Under the pieces are notes generated by a model that did no database searches, was not told the origin of the DNA, and saw only the letters and a program-made list of their open reading frames with translations. Shown here piece after piece: positions 7,458-15,364 of a stretch of 19,838 nucleotides of DNA. The first letter of the stretch is position 1. Each line of letters starts with the position of its first letter. The position numbers and the translations under genes were made by a program. This stretch comes from Treponema sp. (lineage in GTDB: Bacteria > Spirochaetota > Spirochaetia > Treponematales > Breznakiellaceae): NCBI GenBank assembly GCA_031290325.1, contig JAITNU010000021.1, forward strand, positions 1 through 19,838. The letters are read 5' to 3'.

Positions 7458-8483
7458 ATGGATACCAAAGAGTTATACGAGAAGATTTTGGGGATAGTAG
7501 GCCCATGGCAAATCGAGAAGATAAACGTGGACGACGTAAAAGGTGAAATACACGTATGTCTACCCCCAAGAGACGGAAGGCGAATGCCCCGAATGCAAGA
7601 AAGCCTGCGCACTTTACGATCAACCTGAAGATCGCACGTGGCGATATTTAGACAGTTGCGCGTACAAAACATATATACATTGCCGGATGCCCCGCAGCAA
7701 TTGTCCCGAACATGGAATACGGACAATGGAAGTGCCGTGGGCTGAAAGTCTGAGCCGGTTCACCAGGCTGTCTGAACGGCACACGATATGCTTGCAAAAG
7801 ACCACGCAAAACAAGGCGGCGGAGTATTTAAGTATCAGTTGGGATGGAACGGGCGGTAGCGCGGGGACTGTCCCGGCGGAAAGAGGAGCCGATAAAATAT
7901 CTGGGAGTGGACGAAAAGAATTTTCACGCGGGGCAAAGTTATGTTCAGGTATTGACGGATACCGAAGGGAAGCGCGTGGTCGTGGAAAACCGGGACGAAA
8001 AGGCGGTAAATGAGGTGTGCCTTACGGAGGAGGCTGTGGAGGCAATCTGCATGGACTTTTGGGTGCCGTACATAACCGGCGCCGGTCTTCTTCCCAACGC
8101 CTGTATCGTGCACGACAAGTTCCCTATCATGCAATATATGAATGACGCGGTAGATTCGGTGAGGCGTACAGAAAACAAAGCGCTTAATAAGGCGGGGGAT
8201 AAAACACTGGTGGTGACGAAAGAAGCATCGGCGCGTCAATTATTTAAGGACTGGTATTTCTCGGCAACACATTCCCAACTTGCTCCGGTTATTAAGGTCG
8301 CCAAAATGCTCAAGAGGCATTTTGAAAATATCATAATGTATGCATCGTATATCAAACAGTTTTGCTGAAGGTATAAACAGCGTTATTCAGCATATAAAAG
8401 CTACTGCCCGCGGCTTTAGAAGCTTCCAAAACTACCGTACTTCTATGCTTTTCTATTGCGGCTGACTGGATCTTTACCCATAG
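7458..8483 (+). pseudogene. ISL3 transposase, multiply disrupted (copy 2)
   Basis: The N-terminal part from ATG 7458 (MDTKELYEKILGIVGPW) shifts frame near 7550 into the zinc-ribbon region CPECKKACALYDQPEDRTW, then CPEHGI and VPWAESLSRFTRLSE. A second shift with loss of a few codons follows SISWD near 7840. The DDE-domain frame then runs from 7844 (MERAVARGLSRR, YLGVDEKNFH, VHDKFPIMQYMNDAVD). A deletion joins TLVVTK to EASARQLF, removing the section that copy 1 partly keeps. A last frameshift before SNSFAEGINSVIQ is shared with copy 1, and there is an extra TGA shortly before the normal C-terminus. The protein cannot be active in this form. Confidence 0.85.
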
Positions 8484-8499
8484 GTTAGCCGGAAGAGCC
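8453..8499 (-). repeat. ISL3 right terminal inverted repeat, copy 2
   Basis: The reverse complement begins GGCTCTTCCGGCTAACC and aligns with 1258-1304 over the whole stretch with a handful of mismatches. It defines the outer end of copy 2 at 8499. Confidence 0.75.
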
Positions 8500-9153
8500 C
8501 CGTGGGTACTCCGTGAAACTCCGTGGTTAAGAATTTTGTGGGTCAAATTTGGCGTGCTTAAAGACAAGTTCATTATGACATTAAACGGAATAAGTTGATT
8601 GATAAGGTTATTGAGCAATTAAGCAGCCGGGTAATCACCGTCCAAATCGTTCTGTGCGCAAGGCTAAGTTTCACCATAACCAGAAGTCACCTTTTGGTTA
8701 GGTAGGGTAAATCACCCGCTTCATGGATAGCGGTTTTAACGGATATACGAGGGGAAAGGATGGCATTAAAACAGAAAAGTATATCGCTCACCGGTAAAAT
8801 AAGCCGGATATTTATAAGGATTTAATTTTGAAAGTAGTTTAATTCATATAAAAATGAATGTCAAGGGGATTGAGAAAAAATTTGCATTAAAATGCATATT
8901 TCTTTCATTTCCACCTCTTATCGCCGTAATTCCAGTTTTTGTAAAATTTTTTACCGAATAAAAAACATTTGACAAATCGAGATGACCAATAGTAAGATGT
9001 ATAACAAGGGCTAAAAGGACCGCGGATCGGCTTTAAGCTGGCGGATGTGTTGATGGCCGCCTGCGGGAAGGTCATGATGCTCCTTATTTTGTAACTTAGT
9101 GCCGTTGGCATAAGGGTTAGCATAAAATTGTGTATTAAGAAGGAGAACTGTGT
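8500..9153. other. Long intergenic region upstream of the uronate operon
   Basis: I see no supported gene in these 654 bases. The first 40 bases hold a CGTGG-rich stretch (CTCCGTGAAACTCCGTGG near 8509-8526) of a kind seen again after kduD. A small palindrome, TGCATT-AA-AATGCA, lies at 8883-8896, upstream of the promoter at 8969. The segment from the predicted transcription start (about 9005) to the tctC ATG is a leader of roughly 150 bases. Such a long leader could carry regulation, but I recognise no riboswitch class in it. Confidence 0.5.
8969..8998 (+). promoter_or_regulatory. Promoter for the tctCBA-kduID operon
   Basis: TTGACA (8969-8974) and TAAGAT (8993-8998) with an 18-base spacer form a good sigma-70-type promoter, about 150 bases before tctC. 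It is the best match in the intergenic region and faces the operon. Confidence 0.55.
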
Positions 9154-10137
9154 ATGAAGAAAAGGATTGTGACGGTTGTTGGGTGTTTGTGTTTGGTTTC
9201 GGCTTTTGTTTTTGGGAGTCCCGGTGCGGATACTGGTACTGGGGGTAAGACTTATCCTACAAAAAACATTACCATGATCTGCCCCTGGGCTGCCGGAGGC
9301 GGTACTGATGCGGTGCTGCGGGCTTTATCTGCGGCAGCGGCAAAACAACTCGGTGTATCCATTACGGTGGAAAACAAAACCGGTGGTGCAGGCGCCATTG
9401 GTCATGCGGCGATCAAAAATGCCAAGCCTGATGGCTATACTGTCGGGATGATCACCTTTGAACTCAATTCCCTCCCCCAACAGGGACTGATTGATTTTAC
9501 ATACACTGATTTTGATCCCCTGATCCGCGTCAATTCCGATGCGGCAACGCTCACGGTCAAGGCTGACGCTCCGTACAACACAATTGCTGAGTTTGTTGCA
9601 TACTGTAAGGAGAACCCCGGAACCGTCTCCATCGGAAACTCTGCTCCTGGTTCAGTGTGGCACATTGGGGCTGGGCTTTTGGCAAACGAGACCGGTATTC
9701 AGGTCAAGCACATCGCCTTTGAAGGTGCGGCCCCTGCGGTTACTGCTCTTGCAGGTGGACACATTCAGGCAGTATCGGTATCCCTCGCGGAAGTAAAAAG
9801 TCAGTTAGATGCGGGGAATGTTAAATGTCTCGGTATCATGGATACCCAGAGAAGTTTCCTGTATCCGAACATTCCTACCTTCATTGAATCGGGTTATAAT
9901 ATTACCTACTCGACCTGGAGAGGACTCGCCCTTCCTAAAGGTACGGACCCTGCAATCAAAAAGGTCCTCATAGACGCCTTTACTGCGGCTATGAATGATC
10001 CTGATTTTGTTTCCCAGGCACAGAATCTTAATCTTAACCTGGCCTATTTGTCATCCGATGATTTTACGGCTTTCCTGAAAGATAATTTTGAGGCTGTTAC
10101 AAAAACCCTCAAAGAAACTCATCTGTTGGACGAATAA
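9154..10137 (+). CDS. tctC: Tripartite tricarboxylate transporter substrate-binding protein (TctC/Bug family)
   Basis: The extracytoplasmic solute receptor of a TTT-type secondary transporter. It binds an organic acid and hands it to the TctA/TctB membrane pair. The 327-residue chain has an N-terminal signal peptide (MKKR, then IVTVVGCLCLVSAFVFG). Family hallmarks follow: YPTKNITMICPWAAGGGTDA near residues 34-53, VENKTGGAGAIGHAAI, KPDGYTVGM, and SVWHIGAGLLA in the middle. AAGGAG at 9140-9145 fixes the ATG at 9154. A 17-base-pair hairpin follows the stop and probably allows more receptor than membrane subunit to be made. The neighbouring kduI and kduD genes suggest the ligand is a uronate breakdown product. 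Whether it is cleaved by signal peptidase I or II is unclear; no convincing lipobox is seen. Confidence 0.93.
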   Translation: MKKRIVTVVGCLCLVSAFVFGSPGADTGTGGKTYPTKNITMICPWAAGGGTDAVLRALSAAAAKQLGVSITVENKTGGAGAIGHAAIKNAKPDGYTVGMITFELNSLPQQGLIDFTYTDFDPLIRVNSDAATLTVKADAPYNTIAEFVAYCKENPGTVSIGNSAPGSVWHIGAGLLANETGIQVKHIAFEGAAPAVTALAGGHIQAVSVSLAEVKSQLDAGNVKCLGIMDTQRSFLYPNIPTFIESGYNITYSTWRGLALPKGTDPAIKKVLIDAFTAAMNDPDFVSQAQNLNLNLAYLSSDDFTAFLKDNFEAVTKTLKETHLLDE

Positions 10138-10140
10138 TCC

Positions 10141-10179
10141 GATCAAACCGTGTACAGGCTGTCTGTACACGGTTTGATC
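10141..10179 (+). terminator. Strong intra-operon hairpin between tctC and tctB
   Basis: Perfect 17-base inverted arms (10141-10157 and 10163-10179) flank a 5-base loop. No T-run follows, so it is unlikely to be a full intrinsic terminator. Position and shape suit an mRNA-stabilising or partially attenuating stem that raises receptor output relative to the membrane subunits. Confidence 0.7.
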
Positions 10180-10195
10180 GGTAATGGAGGATGTG

Positions 10196-10654
10196 GTGAG
10201 AAAAGCAAATATGGTGTGCGCGGTTATTGGAATGCTTTTCAGTACGGTTGTTTTCATTATAACTTTAGGTTTTAAAAAGTTCAAAAACGTTCCGGTTGGT
10301 CCTGAATTCTTCCCCCGATACCTTGCCATTGGTTTGTTTACCTGTTCCGCAGTCCTGCTGATTCAGGCTATTGGAAAGGACCGCCCCTCCCCACCGGTGG
10401 GGGGGCGTGATAAAGGTAGACGCCGTCTTCTCGTGGGGCTTGGCATTATTGTTGTGTACACCCTGTGCTGGGAACCGGTGGGCTTTATTATCGCAACTCC
10501 CCTTGCGATGCTTGCCCTGATGTTCCTGCTTGGACTCCGCAGGTATGGAGTTATGATACTGTTCTCCTGCGCGGCGATGATCGCTATTTTCAGCGCCTTT
10601 CGATTCCTTTTGGGCATTGATATGCCCCTGGGGGTTTTGGAAGGTCTTTTGTAG
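10196..10654 (+). CDS. tctB: Tripartite tricarboxylate transporter small membrane subunit TctB
   Basis: The small membrane subunit of the TTT transporter, about 152 residues and four hydrophobic helices, the usual size and shape. It starts MRKANMVCAVIGMLFSTVVF and carries FKNVPVGPEFFPRYLAIGL, typical of the first loop and second helix of TctB proteins. The start is taken as GTG 10196: GGAGG at 10186-10190 is five bases before it. The ATG at 10184 overlaps that ribosome site, so it is unlikely. The gene ends 18 bases before tctA. Sequence conservation in this family is weak, so the assignment rests on size, helices and position between tctC and tctA. Confidence 0.88.
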   Translation: MRKANMVCAVIGMLFSTVVFIITLGFKKFKNVPVGPEFFPRYLAIGLFTCSAVLLIQAIGKDRPSPPVGGRDKGRRRLLVGLGIIVVYTLCWEPVGFIIATPLAMLALMFLLGLRRYGVMILFSCAAMIAIFSAFRFLLGIDMPLGVLEGLL

Positions 10655-10672
10655 GGGTAGGAGGTTGTACCC

Positions 10673-12181
10673 ATGGATATTGGATTAATGCTTGCCAGTA
10701 TTACGCAGGTCTTTGCCCTGTCAAACGTTCTTTTCGTGTTGCTCGGTGCGCTGGGAGGCGTTTTAATTGGTTCCATTCCCGGTCTTACCTCCACTATGGG
10801 TATTGCCCTGCTGGTACCCTTTACCTATGGAATGTCGGTTATTCCCTCTATCGGAATGCTCCTCGGCATTTTTTGCGGAGCCATGTACGGCGGTTCCATT
10901 GCGGCGATTCTGATAAAAACACCAGGTACCCCTGCTGCTGCCGCTACTGTTATGGATGGGTATCCCATGGGGCAGAAAGGGGAATCAGGCAGGGCCCTTG
11001 CCATTGCGCTTTTTTCATCTTTTTGTGGCGGCATGATCGGTGCGCTGGTTATGACTTTTTTAAGTCCCTTTATTTCCCGCATGGCCCTCAAGTTTGGTCC
11101 TGCTGAATTCTTTACCCTTGCTGTTTTCGGACTATCGGTTATCATTTCTATCTCAGGAAAAAGTTTGACCAAAGGGCTGATGAGTGCCTTCTTTGGACTG
11201 CTCATCGCCACCGTGGGCATGGATAAAACCTCTGCGTATCTGCGTTTTACCAAATTGCCGGGCTTTTATGAAGGTATCCCCTTTATTCCCGGACTCATCG
11301 GATTATTCGCCCTTTCTGAAGTGTTTGCAAATATTGAGAATATTTTGCGGAGCACTAAGATAACGACAAAGATTAGTGGTGTGCTTCCGGGTTTGACCGA
11401 TATAAAGACCATTGCCAGACCGGTCCTTACCGGCGGTGTTATTGGAACCTTTATCGGAGCCATCCCCGGGGCGGGAGGTGATATTGCGGCGTTTGTTTCC
11501 TATTCAGAGGCAAAAAGAGTCAGCAAGCATCCTGAAAAATTTGGTACCGGTATTCCCGAAGGGGTTGCCGCTGCTGAGGCCGCGAACAACGGCTGCACCG
11601 GCGGTGCGATGATTCCCCTGCTTTCCCTCGGGATTCCTGGGGATTCAAATACCGCTGTATTGATGGGCGCCTTCATCATGCATGGGTTCCAGCCTGGTCC
11701 GATGATGTATGTTGAACACATGGATATTATCTACGCGGTTTTCGTGTCCATGATGCTCGCCAATATAGCAATGCTCATCGTGGGTATGTGCGGTATAAAG
11801 ATCTTCGCCAAGGTCATTTCCCTTGAACGAAAAATGCTTATTCCCGCTATCATGGTACTTTCCCTGGTTGGTTCCTATGCGATCAACGGAAACATGTTCG
11901 ATGTGTATTTTGCTATCATCATGGGGGTGATAGGATACGTGCTGCAAAAATACGAATTCCCCTTAAGCCCGATTCTGCTGGCCCTTATCCTGGGTCCTAT
12001 GAGCGAGAGTAATCTCCGCAGATTTATGCAGATAGACGACGGCCAGTTCTGGCGGATCTTTACTAAACCGATTTGTGTTCTTTTTATTGTCCTTGCCCTG
12101 GGATCCATGGTTACCTCGGTAATCAACCAGCGAAAAATCAACAAGCGTATTGAAGCAAGTGGCAACGAAGCGCAGGAGTAA
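10673..12181 (+). CDS. tctA: Tripartite tricarboxylate transporter large membrane subunit TctA
   Basis: The main transport subunit of the TTT system, 502 residues with about 11-12 membrane helices. Family signatures are clear: GSIPGLTSTMGIALLVPFTY near residues 33-52, then MYGGSIAAILIKTPGTPAAA, GAIPGAGGDIAAFVSYSEAK, EAANNGCTGGAMIPLLSLGI and PGDSNTAVLMGAF. The ion-coupled import of a carboxylate is the known family role. The start at 10673 follows a GGAGG site in GTAGGAGGTTG. It sits between tctB and kduI. The transporter and the two enzymes share direction, so they are probably one transcription unit. Confidence 0.95.
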   Translation: MDIGLMLASITQVFALSNVLFVLLGALGGVLIGSIPGLTSTMGIALLVPFTYGMSVIPSIGMLLGIFCGAMYGGSIAAILIKTPGTPAAAATVMDGYPMGQKGESGRALAIALFSSFCGGMIGALVMTFLSPFISRMALKFGPAEFFTLAVFGLSVIISISGKSLTKGLMSAFFGLLIATVGMDKTSAYLRFTKLPGFYEGIPFIPGLIGLFALSEVFANIENILRSTKITTKISGVLPGLTDIKTIARPVLTGGVIGTFIGAIPGAGGDIAAFVSYSEAKRVSKHPEKFGTGIPEGVAAAEAANNGCTGGAMIPLLSLGIPGDSNTAVLMGAFIMHGFQPGPMMYVEHMDIIYAVFVSMMLANIAMLIVGMCGIKIFAKVISLERKMLIPAIMVLSLVGSYAINGNMFDVYFAIIMGVIGYVLQKYEFPLSPILLALILGPMSESNLRRFMQIDDGQFWRIFTKPICVLFIVLALGSMVTSVINQRKINKRIEASGNEAQE

Positions 12182-12237
12182 CAATGGAATTTTCAGAAAC
12201 TTTTAGATTTTTTATTTTTTTATAAAGAGGTATAACC

Positions 12238-13071
12238 ATGAAACTTGACATACGGTATGCCCAGCATCCCGATGACATGAGGCACTATGACACCGATCAA
12301 CTGCGGAAGCATTTTCTCTTTGAAAAAGTTTTTATCGAAGATGAAATCAGCCTCTGTTACACCCACGTTGACCGGGTAGTGTTCGGCGGCGCGTATCCGG
12401 TGGGGAAAAAGCTTCGCCTTGAGGGGGGCAAGGACTTTGGAAGCGATGTGTTCCTGGACCGCCGGGAACTGGGGATCATCTGTATTGCCGGAAACGGCGC
12501 GGTTTCCGTGGACGGCGCGGAGTACCCCATGAAAAAGGGGGATGGTCTCTATATTGGGAAGGGCGCCAAGGAGGTGATTTTCTCTGGGGACCAGGAAAAA
12601 AAACCGAAATTCTACCTGGCCAGTGCTCCGGCTCATACCACCTATCCAACGGTTTTTATCCCCATTGAAAAAGCCAATCCCCGTAAACTGGGGGATAAGG
12701 CCACGGTGAATGTTCGCACTATTTACCAGTATGTGCATCCTGCGGTATGTCAAAGCTGTCAGCTCGTGATGGGCATGACGATACTGGAAGAAGGTTCGGT
12801 CTGGAACACTATGCCCTGTCATACCCATGAACGGCGCATGGAGGTCTATGTCTACTTTGATATGAAGCAAGACGCGGCGGTGTTCCATATCCACGGCGCG
12901 CCGGATGAAACCCGGCATATCCTGATGCACAATGAACAGGCGGTGATTTCTCCGTCCTGGTCGATTCATTCAGGAGTCGGAACCGCGGCCTACACCTTTA
13001 TCTGGGCCATGGCCGGCGAAAATCAGACCTTTGACGATATGGACAATGTTCTCACGGAGGCACTCAAATGA
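12238..13071 (+). CDS. kduI: 4-deoxy-L-threo-5-hexosulose-uronate ketol-isomerase (5-keto-4-deoxyuronate isomerase)
   Basis: Converts 5-keto-4-deoxyuronate, formed from unsaturated uronate released from pectin and related polysaccharides, to 2,5-diketo-3-deoxygluconate in the cytoplasm. The chain is 277 residues, matching the family length. The cupin zinc ligands are visible at H195, H197, E202 (in PCHTHERRMEVYVYF) and H244 (in SWSIHSGVG), one residue off the E. coli numbering. The N-terminus MKLDIRYAQHPDDMRHYDT is characteristic. AAGAGG at 12225-12230 sets the ATG at 12238. It lies 56 bases after tctA, and its stop overlaps the kduD start (ATGA), so the two enzymes of this step are translationally coupled. 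Confidence 0.96.
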   Translation: MKLDIRYAQHPDDMRHYDTDQLRKHFLFEKVFIEDEISLCYTHVDRVVFGGAYPVGKKLRLEGGKDFGSDVFLDRRELGIICIAGNGAVSVDGAEYPMKKGDGLYIGKGAKEVIFSGDQEKKPKFYLASAPAHTTYPTVFIPIEKANPRKLGDKATVNVRTIYQYVHPAVCQSCQLVMGMTILEEGSVWNTMPCHTHERRMEVYVYFDMKQDAAVFHIHGAPDETRHILMHNEQAVISPSWSIHSGVGTAAYTFIWAMAGENQTFDDMDNVLTEALK

Positions 13072-13835
13072 CTATTCTTGATTCCTTTAAACTTGATGGA
13101 AAGACCGCTATCGTAACCGGCTGCGGCCGCGGCCTTGGCCAGGGCATCAGCCTGGGTTTTGCCGAAGCAGGGGCAAACATCTTCGGCGCCGGCTCTGCCC
13201 CTGATGCCCCTGAGACCAGGGCGCTGGTTGAAAAAGCAGGGAGGAAATTTGAATACCGTTCGGTCAATCTTATCTCCCAGGAACCCATAGGGCAGCTCTT
13301 TGAAGACGCGGTGAAAATGTTCGGCCACGTGGATATCCTGGTGAACAACGCGGGGATTATCCGGCGAAACGACGCGGTGGATTTTACCGAAGCCGAATGG
13401 GACGATGTGATCAACATCAACCTCAAGACGGTCTTTTTTATGTGTCAAGCCGCGGCCCGGCAGTTTATCAAACAGAAGAGCGGCGGCAAGATCATCAACA
13501 TCGCTTCCATGCTTTCCTACCAGGGTGGCATCAGGATACCATCCTACACAGCATCCAAGGGAGGCATCAAAACCATGACCATGCTCATGGCCAACGAATG
13601 GGCCAAGCACGGCATCAACACCAATGCCATTGCCCCAGGCTACATGGCTACTGATAACACCGCAGCACTTCGGGCAGACAAAGAACGGAGCGCCACGATC
13701 ATGGAGCGTATTCCCGCAGGCCGCTGGGGTACACCCCGCGATTTAGCCGGTGCCGCAGTATTCCTCGCTTCCCCCGCCTCAGATTATATGAACGGTTTTA
13801 CCATCGCGGTGGACGGCGGCTGGCTCGCCCGGTAG
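13068..13835 (+). CDS. kduD: 2-dehydro-3-deoxy-D-gluconate 5-dehydrogenase
   Basis: A short-chain dehydrogenase that reduces 2,5-diketo-3-deoxygluconate (the KduI product) to 2-keto-3-deoxygluconate with NADH, feeding the KDG kinase/aldolase route. The cofactor motif TGCGRGLGQG lies at residues 18-27, NNAG at 93-96, and the catalytic Ser at 147 in INIASMLSYQGG. Tyr160 and Lys164 are in YTASKGG. FTIAVDGGWLAR ends the 255-residue protein, as is usual for KduD. The motifs alone would allow other SDRs, but coupling to kduI makes KduD the clear choice. No KDG kinase or aldolase follows in the window; a terminator-like hairpin does. Confidence 0.94.
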   Translation: MTILDSFKLDGKTAIVTGCGRGLGQGISLGFAEAGANIFGAGSAPDAPETRALVEKAGRKFEYRSVNLISQEPIGQLFEDAVKMFGHVDILVNNAGIIRRNDAVDFTEAEWDDVININLKTVFFMCQAAARQFIKQKSGGKIINIASMLSYQGGIRIPSYTASKGGIKTMTMLMANEWAKHGINTNAIAPGYMATDNTAALRADKERSATIMERIPAGRWGTPRDLAGAAVFLASPASDYMNGFTIAVDGGWLAR

Positions 13836-13868
13836 GACGCACTTCGTGGCAGTACGAATAGAAGAATC

Positions 13869-13929
13869 CCACGAAACGGCACGAATCATCACGAATATTT
13901 CGTAGTTTTCGTGTGGTTCGTGGTTTTTT
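13869..13929 (+). terminator. Probable terminator after kduD, built of CACGAA/TTCGTG repeats
   Basis: Nested complementary blocks form one long imperfect stem: CCACGAA (13869-13875) with TTCGTGG (13917-13923), CACGAA (13880-13885) with TTCGTG (13908-13913), and ACGAA (13891-13895) with TTCGT (13899-13903). Six T residues (13924-13929) follow. It ends the uronate operon. The rest of the gap, to the convergent SUKH gene at 14010, holds nothing else I can name. Confidence 0.6.
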
Positions 13930-14009
13930 CCTTTGCATAAACAGCGGCAAGGGGGTGGGCATAGGCACGCCTTGATGCGAGGCATGTCCCATTAATGGAA
14001 ATTAATCCA

Positions 14010-14411
14010 TCATTCATACAACCTTGAAAGTAATTCTGTGAATGACTCGGCGATATGCTCAATGGCTCCTGTTTCATGTAAAAATAATACTATTCTAGTA
14101 TCTTTTACACAGATAAAATTACCCGAAGGATCGCTTGCAAAAGGAACAAGGGATGATGATTCCGCTTGTATGATGGGAAAGAACGTGTAAATATTTTCAA
14201 TATCAGACTCATTAAACGAAAGCAATGTTTTAAATACACGCTCTTTTGTTTTATCTGTATCAAACAGCTTTTTGCCCGGTCTTCCGCCATTATTTTCTTT
14301 TATGCATTGCTTTAAATCGAGAGGAAGCACAATATCGTATGCTTTTTCAAAATCTTCTATCGCATACTTGTTTTTAAGTTCTTTGACATATTTCCAAGTA
14401 AGACGCTCCAT
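14010..14411 (-). CDS. SUKH (SMI1/KNR4) family immunity protein
   Basis: A 133-residue protein of the SUKH superfamily, known as immunity proteins that neutralise polymorphic nuclease toxins. Typical features are YDIVLPLDLKQCIKENNGG (LP, then NGG) in the first half and LVPFASDPSGNFICVKD with ETGAIEHIAESFTELLSRL in the second. The ATG at 14411 is chosen because AAGGGGGA precedes it. The open frame continues further upstream but would run over the end of the preceding gene. It follows the WHH nuclease gene by 19 bases, the classical toxin-then-immunity order, so it is very likely the cognate antidote. It is the last gene of the minus-strand operon. Confidence 0.88.
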   Translation of the reverse strand: MERLTWKYVKELKNKYAIEDFEKAYDIVLPLDLKQCIKENNGGRPGKKLFDTDKTKERVFKTLLSFNESDIENIYTFFPIIQAESSSLVPFASDPSGNFICVKDTRIVLFLHETGAIEHIAESFTELLSRLYE

Positions 14412-14430
14412 AAAAATCCCCCTTGAGTTA

Positions 14431-15003
14431 TTAGCGGTTTTCCTGACCACCGCCCCAGATTGACTTGCCGCCGGTATGGCCGGTCTTAGCATGAATTACT
14501 GAATCAACCAACTGCATTTTACCCGTTTCCTCATTATGGTGCCATGTATACCCATCAGGGGTATCTTCATTTTCAATTTGCTCCAATTGTTCGGGTGTAA
14601 ATTTTTTAACCAATTCAGGATCATTTTCGACCGCTTTTTTTAACTGTTTATTACATTCATCAAATTGCTTTGCATCAGATGCTTTATACAGTTCAGATGG
14701 TAATTGAAGATCAAATACATGGTCAAATACCGGAAAAACACCTTCAGCATCATTCCCATCAGCATCTTTTACTGTTTTTCTTTCAAAAGGGACACCTGTT
14801 TCTGGATGTTCTTTGCCTTCAAGTCCTCCATTACGAGTGGTAAAACCATTCATTTTAGGGAGAAATACTGTACTCAAAGATCCCGTTTCCCAAGGCGGCG
14901 CCTTGGAATCGGAGACCTGAAAAATAGCAGTCTTACTGTCCGGCTGTTTTGACTCAAGGCCATCTTGAACATCTGACCTGGTGATCTCAAAGCCTGTAAA
15001 CAT
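14431..15003 (-). CDS. WHH-type HNH/Endo VII nuclease toxin with short N-terminal tag
   Basis: A 190-residue toxin. Residues about 70-190 form a nuclease domain of the HNH/Endonuclease VII group with the conserved WHH signature: TPDGYTWHHNEETGKMQLVD (WHH at 154-156), H171, then GHTGGKSIWGG. Such domains cut nucleic acid in competitor cells and are normally the C-terminus of very large polymorphic toxins. Here almost nothing precedes the domain except about 40 residues: SKQ at 18-20 and IFQVSDSKAPPWE at 27-39. The metallopeptidase gene upstream has nearly the same module. This short tag replaces the usual long delivery stalk. AAGGAG five bases before the ATG sets the start at 15003. The SUKH immunity gene follows. 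Confidence 0.88.
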   Translation of the reverse strand: MFTGFEITRSDVQDGLESKQPDSKTAIFQVSDSKAPPWETGSLSTVFLPKMNGFTTRNGGLEGKEHPETGVPFERKTVKDADGNDAEGVFPVFDHVFDLQLPSELYKASDAKQFDECNKQLKKAVENDPELVKKFTPEQLEQIENEDTPDGYTWHHNEETGKMQLVDSVIHAKTGHTGGKSIWGGGQENR

Positions 15004-15012
15004 AGCAGCTCC

Positions 15013-15330
15013 TTAGCGCAGTTTTCGCTCGTCCCGCAGCTCGCCTTTCTCGTAACAAGAGAAGGTCCCCGTATCGCTCCGGTAACGCCAAAGCTTATCA
15101 CTATGGCGCACATCAATTTCCACCGCATCTTCAGCAACTTTGTTATAGATGATACCATAGCCCAAGTCCTGGTTCCGCTTGAGAGCACGCCCGGGATCGT
15201 AATCGTGCTTGGGGGCCTTGTTTGCCGCAAGATCGGCGAGGCTTTCGGGGAAACGGTCATGATCCTTCTTGAAATCAAGGGTCCACGCCGCAATAGTCTG
15301 TACGATAGACTGCCCATTGATTGGCTTCAT
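15013..15330 (-). CDS. Small protein of unknown function between two effectors
   Basis: A 105-residue soluble protein starting MKPINGQSIVQTIAAWTLDF, with FPESLADLAANKAPKHDYD and a Tyr/Asp/Arg-rich second half ending KGELRDERKLR. I do not recognise a family. There is no signal peptide or membrane segment. AAGGAG eight to nine bases ahead supports the ATG at 15330. Its stop codon overlaps the ribosome site of the nuclease gene (TAAGGAG). It directly follows the metallopeptidase-like gene, so by the toxin-immunity gene order it could be that protein's antidote. A chaperone or adaptor is also possible. This is inference from position. Confidence 0.7.
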   Translation of the reverse strand: MKPINGQSIVQTIAAWTLDFKKDHDRFPESLADLAANKAPKHDYDPGRALKRNQDLGYGIIYNKVAEDAVEIDVRHSDKLWRYRSDTGTFSCYEKGELRDERKLR

Positions 15331-15364
15331 GTTCAGCTCCTTTTTGTTGAGGAACCAGGGGTTC

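Larger units (their letters stand above)
7415..8499 (+). mobile_element. ISL3-family insertion sequence, degenerate (copy 2)
   Basis: A plus-strand ISL3 element with a broken transposase and a clear right end. The terminal repeat, ending in GGAAGAGCC at 8491-8499, matches copy 1 at 1258. The left end must lie upstream of the promoter at 7415 but no matching terminal repeat is seen, so 7415 is only an inner limit. It separates the housekeeping operon from the uronate operon. Short CGTGG-rich repeat sequence follows immediately on the right. Confidence 0.8.

Noticed and set aside
8883..8896. TGCATT-AA-AATGCA palindrome as an operator of the uronate operon
   Set aside because: It lies over 70 bases upstream of the -35 box, sits in very AT-rich DNA where such palindromes arise easily, and no regulator gene is nearby.
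9029..9094. Short frame GFKLADVLMAACGKVMMLLIL in the tctC leader
   Set aside because: It has no start codon with a ribosome site and matches nothing I know. It could be a gene relic or a leader peptide, but there is no support for either.
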